Shown in pieces: positions 62,695-64,000 of a DNA stretch of 64,000 nucleotides. Origin of the DNA: Porticoccus sp964276025 (GTDB taxonomy: Bacteria > Pseudomonadota > Gammaproteobacteria > Pseudomonadales > Porticoccaceae); NCBI GenBank assembly GCA_964276025.1, contig CAXYDD010000002.1, positions 186,001-250,000 of the forward strand. The letters are read 5' to 3'. The position numbers and the translations under genes were made by a program. Numbering within the stretch: the stretch's first letter is position 1; each line of letters begins with the position of its first letter. Below the pieces are notes generated by a model, which worked only from the letters and a program-made list of their open reading frames with translations, had not been told where the DNA came from and did no database searches.

Positions 62695-64000
62695 ATGGCT
62701 CAATACGTTTATACCATGAATCGCGTTAGTAAGATTGTCCCTCCAAAACGCGAGATTCTAAAAGATATATCTTTATCGTTTTTCCCGGGGGCCAAAATTG
62801 GCGTTCTTGGTCTTAATGGGTCAGGCAAATCATCGCTTCTAAATATCATGTCAGGTCTTGATACTGATATTCATGGGGAAGCGACGCCAATGCCAGATAT
62901 TAAAATAGGCTATCTCTGTCAAGAACCTCTTCTTAACAACGATAAAAATGTGCGGCAGAATGTTGAGGAAGGTGTTTTAGAAGCAATAGAGGCTTTAAAA
63001 GAACTTGAGCAAATCTATATTGATTATGCTGAGCCAGATGCAGACTTTGATAAGCTTGCCAAGCGACAAGGGCAACTAGAAAATATTATTGAATATTGGG
63101 ATGCACATAATTTAGATAGCCAGCTAAGTATTGCAGCTGACGCCTTAAGACTTCCTCCCTGGGATGCAGATGTATCTTTACTATCAGGAGGTGAAAGAAG
63201 AAGAGTGGCATTATGTAAATTACTTATCTCTAAACCCGACATGATATTGCTCGATGAGCCCACGAACCATTTAGATGCAGAATCTGTATATTGGTTAGAA
63301 AAGTTTCTAGAGGAATTTTCAGGTACTGTTGTTGCTGTAACTCATGATAGATACTTTCTTGATAATGTTGCTGGTTGGATTTTGGAGCTCGATAGAGGCC
63401 GAGGTATTCCTTATGAGGGCAACTATACAAACTGGCTTGAAACGAAAGAGGCACGGCTTAATATAGAGAAAAAACAAGAAGATGCTCGTCAACGCACAAT
63501 AAAAAATGAGCTGGAGTGGATTAGGCAAAATCCAAAAGGCCGACATACAAAAAATAAAGCAAGATTAGCTCGTTTTGAAGAAATGAATTCGCAAGAATTT
63601 CAGAGTCGCAATGAAACAAACGAAATATATATACCTCCTGGACCAAGGCTTGGTGAGAATGTTATTTCTTTTGATAACGTTAATAAAAGTTTTGGTGACC
63701 AACTAATAGTCGATAATTTATCTCTCAAAATTCCCAAGGGGTCAATTGTTGGTGTAATTGGAGGAAATGGTGCTGGAAAATCTACACTTTTTAAAATGAT
63801 CTGTGGAATAGAAGATCCTGACAGCGGTAATATTTCTATTGGTGAAACAGTTAAGCTCGCGTTTGTTGATCAAAGCAGAGAAAACCTTGATAACAATCAG
63901 AGTGTCTGGGAGGCGATCTCAGATAAACAAGATACTCTTAAAATTGGAAATTACGAAATATCTTCACGGGCATATGCCGGAAGGTTTAACTTTAGAGGTA
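62695..64000 (+). CDS. ettA: energy-dependent translational throttle protein EttA (C-terminus beyond window)
   Basis: EttA is an ABC-F ATPase that binds the ribosomal E site and regulates the first elongation step according to energy charge. The visible 435 codons start MAQYVYTMNRVSKIVPPKR, nearly as in E. coli. They include the first ATPase domain with GLNGSGKSS, signature LSGGERRRVAL and Walker B MILLDEPTNHLD, and a linker with KGRHTKNKARLARFEE. The second Walker A GGNGAGKST follows. The NETNEIYIPPGPRLG segment is EttA-specific and separates it from Uup. The reading frame runs off the right edge, so about the last fifth is missing. Confidence 0.95.
   Translation, partial: MAQYVYTMNRVSKIVPPKREILKDISLSFFPGAKIGVLGLNGSGKSSLLNIMSGLDTDIHGEATPMPDIKIGYLCQEPLLNNDKNVRQNVEEGVLEAIEALKELEQIYIDYAEPDADFDKLAKRQGQLENIIEYWDAHNLDSQLSIAADALRLPPWDADVSLLSGGERRRVALCKLLISKPDMILLDEPTNHLDAESVYWLEKFLEEFSGTVVAVTHDRYFLDNVAGWILELDRGRGIPYEGNYTNWLETKEARLNIEKKQEDARQRTIKNELEWIRQNPKGRHTKNKARLARFEEMNSQEFQSRNETNEIYIPPGPRLGENVISFDNVNKSFGDQLIVDNLSLKIPKGSIVGVIGGNGAGKSTLFKMICGIEDPDSGNISIGETVKLAFVDQSRENLDNNQSVWEAISDKQDTLKIGNYEISSRAYAGRFNFRG

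Noticed and set aside
1..64000. CRISPR arrays, insertion sequences, prophage, toxin-antitoxin pairs, tRNA genes
   Set aside because: I looked through all intergenic gaps on both strands and saw no repeat arrays, transposase or integrase genes, terminal repeats or tRNA-like cloverleaf sequences; small cryptic elements cannot be fully excluded by eye.

Overview
This window is an AT-rich, tightly packed piece of a bacterial chromosome, almost certainly from a gammaproteobacterium. Evidence for that is the presence of SspA/SspB, RapZ, DiaA, DolP, MlaC, the Lpt and Kds genes, a proteobacterial bc1 complex and a glnA-ntrB-ntrC operon. As I recall it, the order of the left 37 kb follows the Pseudomonas aeruginosa block from murC to ptsO. 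The middle and right parts follow two further Pseudomonas-type blocks. Genes overlap or lie a few bases apart and intergenic space is small, which suggests a streamlined, perhaps marine, lineage (inference). I see no insertion sequence, prophage, CRISPR array, integron or tRNA gene.

Layout. 1-11255 (minus): the division and cell-wall cluster mraZ-rsmH-ftsL-ftsI-murE-murF-mraY-murD-ftsW-murG-murC, with murC cut by the window edge. In front of mraZ lie a promoter and a repeated MraZ operator. 11585-12030 (minus): the RNase P RNA gene and its terminator, followed by rsmI. 13155-14311 (plus): diaA-dolP. 14354-21785 (minus): a thiolase, sspB, sspA, a fused cytochrome b/c1 gene, the Rieske gene, rpsI, rplM and zapE. 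22011-23676 (plus): yhcB and a DegS/AlgW-type protease. 23682-29025 (minus): hisC, hisD, hisG, murA, ibaG and mlaC. 29201-38545 (plus): yrbG, kdsD, kdsC, lptC, lptA, lptB, rpoN, hpf, ptsN, rapZ, ptsO and mgtE, then darP. 39079-40890 (minus): typA. 41264-45305 (plus): glnA-ntrB-ntrC with a sigma-54 promoter and NtrC sites. 45321-45731 (minus): a rhodanese-like protein. 45899-49951 (plus): gpmI-envC-ctpA. 49984-58950 (minus): hisF, ribA, pgpA, thiL, nusB, ribH, ribBA, ribE, ribD, nrdR and glyA. 59095-62562 (minus): a fused B12-dependent isobutyryl-CoA mutase. 62695 to the end (plus): ettA, cut by the window edge.

How the genes work together. Most build the envelope: peptidoglycan precursors and septation, Kdo and LPS transport, lipid trafficking, division-site hydrolase control. 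A second theme is nitrogen and sigma-54 control: RpoN, the nitrogen PTS proteins, NtrB/NtrC and their target glnA are all present. A third is vitamin supply: a nearly complete riboflavin pathway plus thiamine-phosphate kinase.

I did not find a convincing undescribed system. The points most worth a second look are the cytochrome b/c1 gene fusion, an mlaC left without its transporter genes, the absence of lpoA/yraN beside diaA, a thiolase inserted in an otherwise conserved block, the fused mutase, a GAFSGA variant in NtrC, and the regulatory sites upstream of mraZ, glnA and rpoN.
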